Notes: generated by a model not told the origin, from the sequence alone. Counted from the stretch's first letter, positions 1-10,415 are shown. The stretch is DNA of 64,000 bases from Campylobacter sp. RM6914 (GCF_004803835.1 NZ_CP012545.1:1488001-1552000), one strand, 5' to 3'. Made by a program: numbers and translations.

Positions 1-1009
1 TTTTTAGATCAAGCTTGGCTTTTGGACCGTTATAAAAGTCGCTTTCTTCTTTTAAGAACAACTCCCAATCATCTAAAAATTCATAATTTTTAACATCGCT
101 TAGAAATTTTTTTATCTCTTCGCTCTCTTTTTCATTGGCTTTACTTATAAAATACACTATCTCATCAACATTTTTTTGAGAGCTCAAAAAGTCCAAAAAT
201 ACATCAAAATCACGTTTTAGGTTTGTAGAATTTGCCAAAATTTTAAATTTATCACTAAAAATTTCAGTCGTTTTTTGGTCAAAAATATCACTAAACATAC
301 GAAGCAAAGAGCGAGTTTTACGTAAATTTACGCGAAACTGATGAAGCACCTCCTCATCAAATGTCAAAAGATACTCATCTTTGTATTTTTTGATATTATT
401 TAAAATTTTAAAAAACAAAACTCTAAACGCCTCTTTGCTGTCCATGTTAGGCGGAAATTTAAGCTCGACATCGCTATTTTCCAAAACATTAAAGATATTG
501 TTTATACTAAAATTTACATTTGGATCGCCGCATATCGCAAGATTTTTATTTTTATATTTTGCATCACATGTAACATCGCTGTGTATAAAATTTGAAAAAA
601 ATTCAGGCAGCTTATAAAAAACGGCAGTTTGCTCATCTTTAAATTCAACCTCAAACGTGCAAAGTCCGTTTAGTTCAGCGTTAAAAATGTCGATATTGCA
701 GGAGTTATTGTTTAGCTTAAAGAGATAACGATCTTTTTGTATAAGTGTGCCGATGCGATTTTTAAGAGCCTCTTTAAACTCTTTTTTGTCGCACTCGCAC
801 TCGTTTTCTTCGCGTATAAGTCCTTTGCCGATTTTAATGGTTTTTATAAATTTACCATCTTCGCTTCGGTATCTTATCTCTTCGTTTTTTGTGATTTTTA
901 TGTAAAATTGCAAAATTTCAAGGTGCTTAAATTTCAAACCTTCTTTTTCTAAGAAACTAATAATTTCAGCATCATGAAGCAAAAATTTACGCTCTATCTC
1001 TAAACCCAT
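1..1009 (-). CDS. CYTH-CHAD domain protein (partial, C-terminus beyond left edge)
   Basis: About 336 codons are visible and the gene continues past the left edge. Translation from ATG at 1009 opens with MGLEIERKFL, the CYTH-domain signature, and the first ~170 residues carry the alternating acidic and basic strands of the triphosphate tunnel fold. The second half contains HQFRVNLRKTRSLLRMF, a typical CHAD opening with conserved His and Arg. CYTH domains bind or hydrolyse triphosphorylated substrates, and CHAD domains bind polyphosphate, so a role in polyphosphate metabolism is likely; the actual substrate is unknown. The start is backed by an AGGGGG Shine-Dalgarno (SD) sequence a few bases upstream. 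It is followed on the same strand, further right, by perR, with a short gap. Confidence 0.85.
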   Translation of the reverse strand, partial: MGLEIERKFLLHDAEIISFLEKEGLKFKHLEILQFYIKITKNEEIRYRSEDGKFIKTIKIGKGLIREENECECDKKEFKEALKNRIGTLIQKDRYLFKLNNNSCNIDIFNAELNGLCTFEVEFKDEQTAVFYKLPEFFSNFIHSDVTCDAKYKNKNLAICGDPNVNFSINNIFNVLENSDVELKFPPNMDSKEAFRVLFFKILNNIKKYKDEYLLTFDEEVLHQFRVNLRKTRSLLRMFSDIFDQKTTEIFSDKFKILANSTNLKRDFDVFLDFLSSQKNVDEIVYFISKANEKESEEIKKFLSDVKNYEFLDDWELFLKEESDFYNGPKAKLDLK

Positions 1010-1076
1010 CAATGCCCCCTGAAATTTTTTATATATTTTATCAGGTTATGGCTTAAAATGCGAAAGAAAGCGCCTT

Positions 1077-1487
1077 TTATCTACAATGTTTACAGCTTTT
1101 TACACTCGCTACTATGTTTAATCTCTCTATGATATTGCAAAGTTTTTGCTCTAATTTCTCTTGGTATTTTCCAAGCTCAGAGTCTTCGTAGCTTACATCT
1201 TCAACATTTCCGCAACCCTCGCAAACAACGTGTATATGCGGATGCTCGTAGATGTCGTATCTTGGTTTTTGATTTACGATATTAACCTCGACAACAAGAC
1301 CTTCATCTTTTAAGGTATTTAAATTTTTATAAACGGTTGCCAGCGAGATCGATGGGTTTTCTTTTAAAATTTCCTCATAAAGTTCATCGATAGTCGGGTG
1401 TGTGTGACGATCAAGTATCTTTAAAACACTCAATCTTTGCGGTGTCACTTTTAGTCCAGAGTGTTTTAACATTGATATATACTGCAT
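1077..1487 (-). CDS. perR: Peroxide-responsive Fur-family repressor PerR
   Basis: A 136-residue Fur-family regulator. Residues ~1-80 form the winged helix (KVTPQRLSVLKIL, then SISLATVYKNLNTL as recognition helix). The C-terminal dimerisation part has HPHIHVVCEGCG and ends in CKHC, so two CxxC pairs form the structural zinc site. Length and sequence resemble C. jejuni PerR (136 residues) rather than the longer Campylobacter Fur. PerR uses Fe(II) to sense hydrogen peroxide by oxidation of histidine ligands and represses catalase and ahpC-type genes. It lies 65 bp from dxs on the same strand, the neighbour order known from C. jejuni. An exact split from Fur needs a tree, but the call is firm. 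Confidence 0.9.
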   Translation of the reverse strand: MQYISMLKHSGLKVTPQRLSVLKILDRHTHPTIDELYEEILKENPSISLATVYKNLNTLKDEGLVVEVNIVNQKPRYDIYEHPHIHVVCEGCGNVEDVSYEDSELGKYQEKLEQKLCNIIERLNIVASVKSCKHCR

Positions 1488-1552
1488 ATTATTTCCTATT
1501 TTTTAGAGAATAATACTACATTTACTTTTAAAAATGGCTTTATTATCTAATA

Positions 1553-3382
1553 TTAATTATCTAATAATAATTTTTGAGCTATTTGTTCTGCACTTATACC
1601 AAGATAGTTTTCAACTTCTGCGGTATTACCGTGTGGAATAAAAGCGTCATTATACTCGAAACTTGCTATAGATACGTCATAAATTCTATTGTCTTGCAAA
1701 AATGCGCTTAAAATTTCACCTACTCCGCCTTTTTTGGCGCTATCGCTAATGATATACCATTTTTTGCAGCTCTTACTAAGCTCCAAAAGCATCTCTTTAT
1801 CAAGCGGCTTTACAAATACCAAATCAACAAGACTCACATCAAGGCTATCCTTGAGTAAATTTCTTACACTAAGACCCTTTGCAACAGCATTACCGTAACA
1901 AATTATCGCCGTGTCAGCGCTTCCTTTGATTAAAATTTCGCCTTTGCCAAGCCTAAAATCCTTTGCCTCAAATTCATCATTTAAACCAAAAGCTCCACGA
2001 GGATAGCGAAAAGCGCTAACTCCTTTGTAACGATAGGCAAATTCCATGGCTTTTTTCATGCTAGTTTCGCAACGTGGGGCAAACATCACGACATTTGGGA
2101 TAGCGTTTAAAAAGCTTATATCAAAAGCACCCTGATGTGTCTCTCCGTCTTCTCCGACTATGCCAGCTCTATCCATAGCAAATGTGATATTTAATTTTTG
2201 TATACAAGCATCATGTATAAGCTGGTCGTATGCGCGCTGCATAAAAGTAGAGTAGATAGCAACGAACGGTTTAAAGCCCTCTTTTGCCATCGCCGACATT
2301 GAAGTTACCGCGTGTTGTTCAGCGATCGCCACATCCCAAAAACGCTCTGGAAATTTTTCTATCAAAGCGTCTAGCCCCGTGCCTGTTGGCATGGCTGCTG
2401 TTACACCGACGATGTCGCTATGCTCTCCAGCCATCTTTAAAAGATGTTCGCTAAATATTGCCGTGGCTGACTTGTTTGACTGTTTTTTTATAAATTCCCC
2501 GCTCTTTAGGTCAAATGGACCAACTCCATGCCAACCGGCAAGATAACCCTCTGCATACTCGTATCCTTTGCCCTTTAAAGTCTGAACATGCACGATAACA
2601 GGCTTTCTCATCGCTTTTGCTGTTTCAAAAGTGCTTAGAAGCGAAGAGAGATCATGCCCGTTTACCGGACCTATATACTCAAGTCCTAACTCTTCAAAAA
2701 ACATACCAGGAGTGATAAGTCTTATGCCCTCTTCCATCCTGCGCGCCATGTAAGCGGCACCGTCTGGCATATACTCTAAAAATTTCTCGACTCTGCCTTT
2801 AAATTTTTGGTAAAACTGTCCAGCCATCATCTGGCTTAAATACTTGCTAAGCGCGCCGATGGGTTTACTTATGCTCATTTCATTATCGTTTAGCACGATA
2901 ACACATGGGTATTTTCGGTCGCCTAACTCATTTAACGCCTCATACGCCATACCTCCGCTAAGCGAACCGTCACCGATAATAGCAACAGGTATGCGGTCTT
3001 CATTCTTTAGTTTTATTGCCTTTGCTGCGCCCACGGCTAGCGATATAGATGTAGAGCTGTGCCCCGCGATAAAGTAGTCAAATTTACTCTCACTGGGCTT
3101 TGTATATCCGCTTACGCCTCCAAATTTACGCAAGGTATCAAACTGATCCCAGCGTCCGGTTAGTAGCTTGTGCGCGTAACTTTGATGGCTTACGTCAAAT
3201 ATAAAAGGATCTTTTTTGACATCAAAAATATAATGCATAGCTACGATGATCTCGACTGCGCCGATATTAGAGCTTAAGTGTCCGCCGTTTTTGCTTACGG
3301 TTTGTAAAATTTTATCTCTAAGCTTATGGCAAAGCTCGTTTAGTTCTTCTAAATTTAATCTTTTAATATCCAAATTTTGCAC
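1553..3382 (-). CDS. dxs: 1-deoxy-D-xylulose-5-phosphate synthase
   Basis: 609 residues, the normal family length. Dxs condenses pyruvate and glyceraldehyde-3-phosphate in a thiamine-diphosphate reaction, the first step of the MEP isoprenoid pathway, and also feeds thiamine and pyridoxal synthesis. Visible signatures: FDVSHQSYAHKLLTGR near the N-terminus, GDGSLSGGMAYEALN with the ThDP/Mg motif, and DRAGIVGEDGETHQGAFD in the pyrimidine-binding domain. The start is GTG at 3382, placed immediately after the fliH stop codon (3385-3383), with GGTGAG inside fliH acting as SD. It is thus the last gene of the fliF-fliG-fliH-dxs transcription unit, a coupling of flagellar and isoprenoid genes shared with C. 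jejuni. Confidence 0.97.
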   Translation of the reverse strand: MQNLDIKRLNLEELNELCHKLRDKILQTVSKNGGHLSSNIGAVEIIVAMHYIFDVKKDPFIFDVSHQSYAHKLLTGRWDQFDTLRKFGGVSGYTKPSESKFDYFIAGHSSTSISLAVGAAKAIKLKNEDRIPVAIIGDGSLSGGMAYEALNELGDRKYPCVIVLNDNEMSISKPIGALSKYLSQMMAGQFYQKFKGRVEKFLEYMPDGAAYMARRMEEGIRLITPGMFFEELGLEYIGPVNGHDLSSLLSTFETAKAMRKPVIVHVQTLKGKGYEYAEGYLAGWHGVGPFDLKSGEFIKKQSNKSATAIFSEHLLKMAGEHSDIVGVTAAMPTGTGLDALIEKFPERFWDVAIAEQHAVTSMSAMAKEGFKPFVAIYSTFMQRAYDQLIHDACIQKLNITFAMDRAGIVGEDGETHQGAFDISFLNAIPNVVMFAPRCETSMKKAMEFAYRYKGVSAFRYPRGAFGLNDEFEAKDFRLGKGEILIKGSADTAIICYGNAVAKGLSVRNLLKDSLDVSLVDLVFVKPLDKEMLLELSKSCKKWYIISDSAKKGGVGEILSAFLQDNRIYDVSIASFEYNDAFIPHGNTAEVENYLGISAEQIAQKLLLDN

Positions 3383-4234
3383 TTACTCACCAACCAACAT
3401 TTTTAACTTTTCAATCCTAGTTTCGATAGTCGCGTCAATGTTTCCAACCTCACTAATAATCACAACCCCACCCTTGCTAATAGCATCATCGGGAATGATT
3501 TTGATATTTTCTTTTGCACTAAAGTGCGACTTTAGATACTGAGCGTCGTCCGGATGAACTCGAATTTGGATATTTTTTGCATCGCTTAAATCACGCACCA
3601 AAGAGCTTGAGATATTTGTAGCTATGAGTGCCGAATTTGATGAAATTTCTTTTGCGACTATCTCTTTTGCTATTAAAGTAGCAGCATCGGTAAGTTCAGT
3701 CTCGCTCTTTTTTAAAAATTCTTCAAATTTATCATATTCGTCATCAAGTTTTGCAATAGATGATGTAAATCTAGCTTCAAGCTCAGCGATCTTAGCTTCA
3801 TATGATGTGCTTGCTTGAGCTAAACCTTCGTTTCTGCCATCCTCTTTTGCGCGTAAAATTTCACTCTCAAGCCTTTTAGCAAATTCACTTTCTTGGTTTT
3901 CTATTTGCATTTGAAGCTTGATGATGTTTCCACTAAGTTCGTCAGTTTTTTTAAGCAATTCTTCAACAAAATTTACATCAAAACCTGCTTGAGGCTGGTT
4001 TAAACTTTGCTGTGGTTGTTGGAACTGGCTTTGCCCAGGCTGGATAGGATCAGACTCTTGCGTCTGTGCAACCTGGCTTTGCGGAGTAGCATACTCCACA
4101 GCAGGCTCGTCAGAAACCATTAACATCTCTTCGCTGTATTCGTTACCTCTGCTGTCATTACCCAGTACCTTAAAGCGGTAGTTCTCAACAAAATGCGTTG
4201 ATGCATTTTCGTTTGTTATGACGCTACTTTTCAT
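3383..4234 (-). CDS. fliH: Flagellar assembly protein FliH
   Basis: 283 residues. FliH is the peripheral stator and negative regulator of the flagellar export ATPase FliI and docks it to the C-ring. The N-terminal ~100 residues are low complexity with a Gln/Pro-rich stretch (QPGQSQFQQPQQSLNQPQAG), the middle is coiled coil, and the C-terminal third resembles the E/delta-type stalk region of F/V-ATPases. The [14 protein letters not shown] leans on position: it follows fliG with a 3-bp gap and directly abuts dxs. Start ATG at 4234. Confidence 0.88.
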   Translation of the reverse strand: MKSSVITNENASTHFVENYRFKVLGNDSRGNEYSEEMLMVSDEPAVEYATPQSQVAQTQESDPIQPGQSQFQQPQQSLNQPQAGFDVNFVEELLKKTDELSGNIIKLQMQIENQESEFAKRLESEILRAKEDGRNEGLAQASTSYEAKIAELEARFTSSIAKLDDEYDKFEEFLKKSETELTDAATLIAKEIVAKEISSNSALIATNISSSLVRDLSDAKNIQIRVHPDDAQYLKSHFSAKENIKIIPDDAISKGGVVIISEVGNIDATIETRIEKLKMLVGE

Positions 4235-4237
4235 TTT

Positions 4238-5269
4238 CTACTCTATCATCTCGTCTGCTTCACCGACTTGGAATACTCCCTGCTCGGCTAGAGCTTGAAC
4301 TGCTTCTACTATGCGACGCTGCGCCTCTTCGACATCCTTAACACGAACGGCTCCAAGATAGCTCATCTCCTCTTTAAACGCTTCAGATGCACGCTGCGAC
4401 ATGTTGCCAAGGAATTTATCTCTAAGAGCCTCACTTGAGCCCTTAAAGGCAACCATAAGGTCTTTTTTATCAACATTTTTAAGAATTTCTCTAATGGCGG
4501 TATCATTAAGCGTGATAATATCTTCGAAAGTAAACATAAGCTCTTTGATTGTAGTTGCAAGCTTTTGATCGTTTTGTTCGATCCTCTCGATAGTTGTTTT
4601 GCTAGCTTTTTGGCCAAGGCGGTTAAGCACCTCTGCAACGGCTCTTGGACCGCCGACTTCGACTTTGTATGAGGTAAGACTTTCAAGTTTACCTTCAAGG
4701 ACGGTAGAAACACGTTTGATAACAGACGGGCTGATATCGCCTAAATTTGCCATCCTAATCACAACTTCCCCTCTAAGCTCATCGCTAAAAAACGAAAGCG
4801 TTTCCGCCGCACTCGTAGAGTCCATGTGAGCCAGGATTAGCGCGATAGTTTGCGGGTGTTCTTTGATGATAAAGTCGGCTAGTTGCTGAGGCTTGATCTT
4901 ACTAAGATAGCCAAAGCTTTTTGTATTTTCCATACTTTTTGCTAGTTTATCAAGGATCTTTTGCGCCACTTCGGCTCCAAAAGTTCGATATAAAATTTCT
5001 TTTGCGTATTCTAAACCACCGCTTCTCATGTATTGATTTGACTGCATGAGAGCATAAAATTCTTCCAAGATAGCAGCAGCTACTTGCTTGTCTATGTTTC
5101 TTGCGGTTGCGATATACCCCGATATATCAGTGATAACATCAACATCCATATGAGAAAATATAAGGCTCGTCGCCTCCTCACCAAGCTGAATAAGAAAAAT
5201 AGCAATCTTTTCAGGCATAGAAAGGTCATCATATATCATCTTTTGTTGTTCGGTTAATTTTACTGACAC
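4238..5269 (-). CDS. fliG: Flagellar motor switch protein FliG
   Basis: 343 residues, the usual length. FliG forms the upper C-ring, couples to FliF, and contacts MotA to produce torque. Visible are the N-terminal FliF-binding part (EKIAIFLIQLGEEATSLIF), the middle armadillo domain with EHPQTIALILAHM, and the C-terminal torque helix region with FEDIITLNDTAIREIL and the charged residues that contact MotA. The start is GTG at 5269 with AAGGAG eight bases upstream; the first base overlaps the last base of the fliF stop. It is co-transcribed with fliF and fliH. Confidence 0.97.
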   Translation of the reverse strand: MSVKLTEQQKMIYDDLSMPEKIAIFLIQLGEEATSLIFSHMDVDVITDISGYIATARNIDKQVAAAILEEFYALMQSNQYMRSGGLEYAKEILYRTFGAEVAQKILDKLAKSMENTKSFGYLSKIKPQQLADFIIKEHPQTIALILAHMDSTSAAETLSFFSDELRGEVVIRMANLGDISPSVIKRVSTVLEGKLESLTSYKVEVGGPRAVAEVLNRLGQKASKTTIERIEQNDQKLATTIKELMFTFEDIITLNDTAIREILKNVDKKDLMVAFKGSSEALRDKFLGNMSQRASEAFKEEMSYLGAVRVKDVEEAQRRIVEAVQALAEQGVFQVGEADEMIE

Positions 5270-6972
5270 TAAATCTCCTTGCGGACGTTAAAGTCACTAT
5301 CGTTTCTAACTAGCTCTTGAAGCAACGACGCTATCTCTTCGTTTCTATCAATCACCATATTTCTTATCTTTTCAAGAAGCACATCATATCTAAGCTCATC
5401 CTCATTAAAGTCACCACTAAGACCAAGTTGCTCCTCAACCTTTCGTCTTGCCGCTTTAAATTTCTCAAGCGTATCTTCCGCATCTGTCTCGATCTCTTCA
5501 AGCTGATCTTGCAACATTTGAGGATCGTCTTCTTTTGTCTCTTCAAGCATTTTTTGCATAAAGACGACGATGACCTTTTTATAAAACACATAAAGTAGCA
5601 GCACGACAAAAAGATATTTAAATATCGGCATAAACGGCATGATATAATTTTGCATAAAGCCGTTTACTCGTTGGTCTGTGCTTAAATTATCTTTAAATTT
5701 AAATTCAAAATTATCAAGCGTGACCTCATCACCTCTTTGCTGATTATATCCAATAGCTTGTTTGATCAAATTTGTTATAGACTCTTTTTGTGCAGGCGTA
5801 AGCTCGATAAATTCTATCTCACCGGTATCTTTACCGTTTTCATCTTTTTTGCCTTGATACTTACCGTCAACAACGACTGCAGCACTAACTCTAACAATAC
5901 TTGCAAACTGACCTTTTATGTTTGTAACTTTTTTTGAAACTTCGTAGTTTGTTTGTTGTGAGCTTTTATTGTATTGCTCTCTTATGTTGCCATCTTCAAG
6001 ACCTTGAACCGGGCCTATATTACTAACGGCACCCGGTACTCCCTGGATCTCATTTGGAGAGGTTCCTTGACGTTTTTCTTCGATATTGCTTTCGCTTCTA
6101 ACCACGTTGTTTGGGTCATAAACTTCACTCAAGCTATCTTTTTTATCAAAGTCAAATTCTATATTTACCTTTGCAACAACACGCTCACTACCTCCTACTA
6201 TCGGAGAAAGAACATTCATGATCTTTTGCTCGTAGTTATTTTCAAATTCTCGCTTATATCTTATCTGCTGAGCGATCATCTCACTATCAAATTCGCCATC
6301 CTCTTCGCCAAGAGCTATGCCGTCTTGATTTACGATCTTGACATTTTCTATATTTAAATTTGTAACTGCGGCTGCGACTAAATTTTTAATACCAAAAATT
6401 TGCTTTGAATTTAGACTTATACCCTGCTTTAGCTCAACAACGATCGAAGCCGTCGGAGGTGCTTGGCGTTCGGTAAATACCGTCTCTTTGGGTATCGCGA
6501 TACGCACGGTTGCTTTTTGTATAGTTGAAAGGCTTTCTATTGTTCTAGCAAGCTCTCCCTCTAGTGCACGTTGAAATTTCACGCGCTGTTCGGCATCGGT
6601 CGAGCCAAATTCTTGTTTGTCAAATATCTCAAAACCTATCTTGCTATCTTTTGGAATTCCAAGTGTCGCAACCGCGATACGTTCTCTATAAACATCCGCA
6701 GTAGGAACAAGGATAGTGCCTTCGTTTGCAAGCTTGTATTTTACTCCGTCTTTATTTAGTTGATCAACTATCAAGGCGGAGTCATTTGGGCTTATGTTTT
6801 CAAAAAGCACACTATAGCCTGCGTACGTATCGCCTCGCATATCTTTGTATATACTTAAAAAAACTAAAAATCCCACAACAACGACAACCGAGCTTGCCGC
6901 TACTATCCTCTGCTTTAGTGTTAGCTTTTGGTAAATTTGACTTATTTGCTGAAGTAATGCCCGAAAATCCAT
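5269..6972 (-). CDS. fliF: Flagellar MS-ring protein FliF
   Basis: 567 residues, typical for FliF. FliF subunits build the MS ring in the inner membrane, the base on which the flagellar export gate and C-ring assemble. A first membrane helix lies at about residues 23-44 (VAASSVVVVVGFLVFLSIY), followed by ring-building motifs in the periplasmic part, and a second membrane helix near residues 440-465 before the cytoplasmic tail. The C-terminal ~40 residues, rich in acidic and Leu positions, bind FliG. Start ATG at 6972; four bases separate it from the hisC stop. Confidence 0.97.
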   Translation of the reverse strand: MDFRALLQQISQIYQKLTLKQRIVAASSVVVVVGFLVFLSIYKDMRGDTYAGYSVLFENISPNDSALIVDQLNKDGVKYKLANEGTILVPTADVYRERIAVATLGIPKDSKIGFEIFDKQEFGSTDAEQRVKFQRALEGELARTIESLSTIQKATVRIAIPKETVFTERQAPPTASIVVELKQGISLNSKQIFGIKNLVAAAVTNLNIENVKIVNQDGIALGEEDGEFDSEMIAQQIRYKREFENNYEQKIMNVLSPIVGGSERVVAKVNIEFDFDKKDSLSEVYDPNNVVRSESNIEEKRQGTSPNEIQGVPGAVSNIGPVQGLEDGNIREQYNKSSQQTNYEVSKKVTNIKGQFASIVRVSAAVVVDGKYQGKKDENGKDTGEIEFIELTPAQKESITNLIKQAIGYNQQRGDEVTLDNFEFKFKDNLSTDQRVNGFMQNYIMPFMPIFKYLFVVLLLYVFYKKVIVVFMQKMLEETKEDDPQMLQDQLEEIETDAEDTLEKFKAARRKVEEQLGLSGDFNEDELRYDVLLEKIRNMVIDRNEEIASLLQELVRNDSDFNVRKEI

Positions 6973-6976
6973 ATCT

Positions 6977-8077
6977 TCACTTTAACATTTCTTTTAACTC
7001 TTTAAGCACCCTATCGTTTTGCCACGGCTGGCCTATGGTTATACGCAAAGCGTTCATGCCGTAACTTTTAAGATCCCTTAAAATTATACCTTTTTTTAAC
7101 ATTTTTTGCACTATTTCGCTTGCGTTTTGCTCTTTAAATTTAAATGTAATAAAATTAGTATAGCTAGGGATAAATTCTATATCAAATTCGCGAGCAAATT
7201 CCTCATATCTAGTCATCTCTTTGAAGTTATTTTCAAGAGATTTTGTAACAAATTCTTCATCTTTTAGGGCCTCTATCGCGGCTTTTAAACTAAGAGTTGT
7301 TATGTTAAAAGGAGAGCGGATTTTACCTAGTTCTGCTATTATATTTTCATCAGCTATACCGTATCCTACGCGCATACCGCCAAGTCCATAAGCCTTTGAA
7401 AATGTCCCAAGATAGATCGCATTTTTAAATTCATTTACGATCTTAGCAGGATCTATCCATTTTTTCTTATCTTTAAATTCCGCAAATTCATTATACGCAC
7501 AATCAAAAACAACAAGTGTTTCTTTACTGATTTCATTTAAAAATTTATATACCTCGTCTGCATCCAAGCAGCCTCCAAGCGGATTATTAGGAAGGCATAA
7601 AAATATGATCGCGATCTCATCTTTGTTAGCTTTATAAATTTCTAAAAATTCAGTCAAATCATGCTCTTGTGCTTTCGTGCGATAAACTTTAGCCCCTACG
7701 TGCTTTGTGTAAATTTCATACATAGCAAAGGTTACGCCAGCCATCAAAACGGCATTTTTTTCATTTGCTTTTGCGTGTATGCAAAATTCTATCACCTGAT
7801 CACTTCCGGAGCCTATGATTATATTTTTTGCACCGATATTAAATTTACTAGCTAGAGAATTTTTAAGCTCAAAGTAGCTATCGTCAGGGTATAAAAACGC
7901 ATTTTTAGCCACATCTTTTATCGCGTTTACAACACGCTCGCTAGTGCCAAATGGGTTTTCATTGCTTGCAAGCTTTATAACATCTTTTGGTTCTATTCCA
8001 AACTCTCTAACAACAAGTTCTATAGGCTTTCCTGCTTCGTAATTTACAAGTTGGGCTAAATTTTCATTAAATTTCAT
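6977..8077 (-). CDS. hisC: Histidinol-phosphate aminotransferase
   Basis: 366 residues from ATG at 8077. HisC is a PLP enzyme that transaminates imidazole acetol phosphate in histidine synthesis; family members often also act on aromatic keto acids, which fits the pheA neighbour. Seen: ASNENPFG near the N-terminus, CLPNNPLGG, and [16 protein letters not shown], whose Lys is the PLP Schiff-base residue. A longer reading from 8128 adds 17 basic residues and lies wholly inside pheA. The internal ATG is preferred because it overlaps the pheA stop as ATGA and has GGAGACG upstream. Confidence 0.95.
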   Translation of the reverse strand: MKFNENLAQLVNYEAGKPIELVVREFGIEPKDVIKLASNENPFGTSERVVNAIKDVAKNAFLYPDDSYFELKNSLASKFNIGAKNIIIGSGSDQVIEFCIHAKANEKNAVLMAGVTFAMYEIYTKHVGAKVYRTKAQEHDLTEFLEIYKANKDEIAIIFLCLPNNPLGGCLDADEVYKFLNEISKETLVVFDCAYNEFAEFKDKKKWIDPAKIVNEFKNAIYLGTFSKAYGLGGMRVGYGIADENIIAELGKIRSPFNITTLSLKAAIEALKDEEFVTKSLENNFKEMTRYEEFAREFDIEFIPSYTNFITFKFKEQNASEIVQKMLKKGIILRDLKSYGMNALRITIGQPWQNDRVLKELKEMLK

Positions 8078-9153
8078 TGTTCGTCTCCGTTTAAATAGCT
8101 TCCAAGCCAAGTGATCTCGGCACCGCATTCTTTTGCTAACGAAAAGACATTTTGGACTTTCTCGTCATCAACATGACCTTCAAAATCAAGATAGAAAACC
8201 GACTTAAATTCGCGTTGTTTTATCGGACGGCTTTCTAATTTTGTTATATTTATATTTTCATTTTTAAAAATTTGAAGTAAGTCCACAAGACTTCCGGGCT
8301 TATGATCAGTCTTTGCAAGTATCGAAGTCTTAGAGCCTTGTGCTTTTGCATTTTTAAAGTCACTTAGTATAAAAAATCTCGTTCTATTTGCCATATTATC
8401 CTCTATGGTGTCATAAAGAATAGGCACATTGTGAAGCTTTGCCGCTATCTTCGAGCAAATGGCTGCCGAGTTTGAATTTTTAGAAGCAAGATAAGCAGCT
8501 TCAGCGGTTGATCTTGACGGTATAAATTCCACATCCAAAAGCATATGATCCTCTAAAAATTTACGACACTGGTTATAGCCTTGGGGATGTGAATATATCT
8601 TTTTTATATCTTTTATGTTTTCGCACTCGCTTACAAAACTGTGGTGTATGTCAAGATAAAGTTCTGCAACTATCTTAATATCAGGGAATTTTCTAAAACA
8701 GTCAAGAGTAGCGCCCACTGCGCCTTCGGTGTTATTTTCGATAGGAACAACGCCGTATTTTACCTCTTTTTGAGCAAGTATATTAAACACGGCTTCTATG
8801 GTTGCAAGTGGCAGATAAGAGCTCATCGCACCAAATCTACTCTCTGCGGCTTGATGAGTATATGTGCCTTCAGGTCCGAGATAGGCTATCTTTTGAGGCA
8901 TCTCTAAATTTCTGCTAACTGCAAAAATTTCAAGATATATAGCCTCTATCGCCGCACGGTTTAAAAGCCCGCCTTTACGATTTATTAAGCGGTTTATTAT
9001 CGCTTTTTCGCGCTCGGGTCTATAGATAGGAGCGCCGCTTGTTTGCTTTAAAACTCCTATCTTTTTAACAAATTCCATTCTCTCATTTAATTTTGACAAG
9101 ACAAGATCATCTATCTCGTCGATATTTTTACGAAGTTCGTTTAACTCTTGCAT
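8074..9153 (-). CDS. pheA: Bifunctional chorismate mutase / prephenate dehydratase (P-protein)
   Basis: 359 residues. Residues 1-85 are the AroQ-type chorismate mutase helices ([20 protein letters not shown]). Then comes the prephenate dehydratase domain starting [16 protein letters not shown], with [12 protein letters not shown] and the NRTRFFIL catalytic strand whose Thr is essential. The C-terminal ~85 residues are an ACT domain ([19 protein letters not shown], then [20 protein letters not shown]), which binds phenylalanine for feedback control. The enzyme takes chorismate to phenylpyruvate. It overlaps hisC by 4 bp and lies 7 bp from lysA. Confidence 0.97.
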   Translation of the reverse strand: MQELNELRKNIDEIDDLVLSKLNERMEFVKKIGVLKQTSGAPIYRPEREKAIINRLINRKGGLLNRAAIEAIYLEIFAVSRNLEMPQKIAYLGPEGTYTHQAAESRFGAMSSYLPLATIEAVFNILAQKEVKYGVVPIENNTEGAVGATLDCFRKFPDIKIVAELYLDIHHSFVSECENIKDIKKIYSHPQGYNQCRKFLEDHMLLDVEFIPSRSTAEAAYLASKNSNSAAICSKIAAKLHNVPILYDTIEDNMANRTRFFILSDFKNAKAQGSKTSILAKTDHKPGSLVDLLQIFKNENINITKLESRPIKQREFKSVFYLDFEGHVDDEKVQNVFSLAKECGAEITWLGSYLNGDEQ

Positions 9154-9160
9154 GTTTTTC

Positions 9161-10360
9161 CTACATCAAATCTTTTTCAAGCGCGACTATATCCTCAAAA
9201 CTCTCTCTACGTCTAATAAGCCTATCTTCACCGTCTTGCACCGCTACTTCAGCTGCGCGAGCTCGTGAGTTATAGTTAGAACTCATTGTAAAACCGTAAG
9301 CCCCGGCACTTTTTACCACAAGCAAATCCCCGCTCTCGCATGCAGGTAGATTTAAATTTTTAGCCAAAAAGTCGCCGCTTTCACATATCGGTCCGACTAC
9401 ATCGCAAAGTCCGGCACTTGTGTTTTTGCCGACAACATTTACATCATGATATGCACCGTATAAGCTGGGACGGATAAGGTCATTCATCGCACCATCTACT
9501 ACGATAAAACGCTTTTGCTTATTAAATTTCTCATACAATACGCTAGTTACGAAGTATCCTGCATTTCCCACGATAAAACGTCCGGGCTCGCAAACTATCG
9601 TTAGGTCTTGCGCGCTTAATTGTCCTAAAATTCCTTGAGCGTAGTCATACAAGCTAACATTGTTTTCATTTTGATAAACGATACCTACACCGCCTCCGAC
9701 GTCAAAAAATTTAATATCTATATCAAGCGCCTTTAACTCACGCACAAGTTCGCTTACTATACCTGCCGCTTCGATGATAGGCTCGATATTTGTAAGCTGT
9801 GAACCGATATGAAAATGCACTCCGATAGGCTCTATATGAGGTGAGTTTTTAGCATAGATATACATTTTCTTGCCGGTTGTGATATCAACACCGAATTTAT
9901 TTTCATTAAGTCCGGTTGAGATGTATGGGTGTGTTTTTGCGTCTACGTCAGGGTTGATACGTATGCTTATGCGAGCTTTTAAATTTAGCTCCTTCGCGAT
10001 ACTTTCAAGACGATACATCTCGGCTTCGCTCTCTAAATTTATCATTAAAATTTCGTTTTCAAGCGCCTCTTTTAGCTCGTCGTCGCTTTTACCTACGCCG
10101 CTAAATATGATTTGATACTTTTTGGCTCCCGCCATGATCGCGCGTCTTACCTCACCGATGCTTACGCAGTCAAATCCTGCTCCAAGCTCTGCTAAGAGTT
10201 TTAAAACACTTAAATTTGAATTTGCTTTTACTGCGTAGCATATCAGGGATTTTCTAGCGTGAAACGCATCTTTTAGCTCGTTGTATCTACTTTTTATATG
10301 ATCAAAATCATAAACATAAAGAGGGGTTTTGTATTTTTGTGCGAGAGCTTTAAAATTCAT
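9161..10360 (-). CDS. lysA: Diaminopimelate decarboxylase
   Basis: 399 residues. LysA decarboxylates meso-diaminopimelate to lysine. It is a fold-type III PLP enzyme: CYAVKANSNLSVL holds the Schiff-base Lys, GVHFHIGSQL and VGGGVGI bind the cofactor phosphate, EPGRFIVGNAG is the phosphate-binding loop, and CESGDFL with its active-site Cys sits near the C-terminus. Start ATG at 10360. It opens the amino-acid group lysA-pheA-hisC that runs into the fliF operon. Confidence 0.97.
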   Translation of the reverse strand: MNFKALAQKYKTPLYVYDFDHIKSRYNELKDAFHARKSLICYAVKANSNLSVLKLLAELGAGFDCVSIGEVRRAIMAGAKKYQIIFSGVGKSDDELKEALENEILMINLESEAEMYRLESIAKELNLKARISIRINPDVDAKTHPYISTGLNENKFGVDITTGKKMYIYAKNSPHIEPIGVHFHIGSQLTNIEPIIEAAGIVSELVRELKALDIDIKFFDVGGGVGIVYQNENNVSLYDYAQGILGQLSAQDLTIVCEPGRFIVGNAGYFVTSVLYEKFNKQKRFIVVDGAMNDLIRPSLYGAYHDVNVVGKNTSAGLCDVVGPICESGDFLAKNLNLPACESGDLLVVKSAGAYGFTMSSNYNSRARAAEVAVQDGEDRLIRRRESFEDIVALEKDLM

Positions 10361-10415
10361 AAAATAACCTTTGTTAAAATGGGTTGATTTTACAAAAAAA
10401 ATGCCAAAATTTGGC

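Noticed and set aside
4363-4713. Open frame inside fliG in another frame of the same strand
   Set aside because: Shadow of a conserved gene; Lys/Leu/Ser-rich with no recognisable fold.
5974-6357. Plus-strand open frame inside fliF
   Set aside because: Antisense to a conserved flagellar gene, Phe/Ile-rich composition reflects the AT-rich complement.
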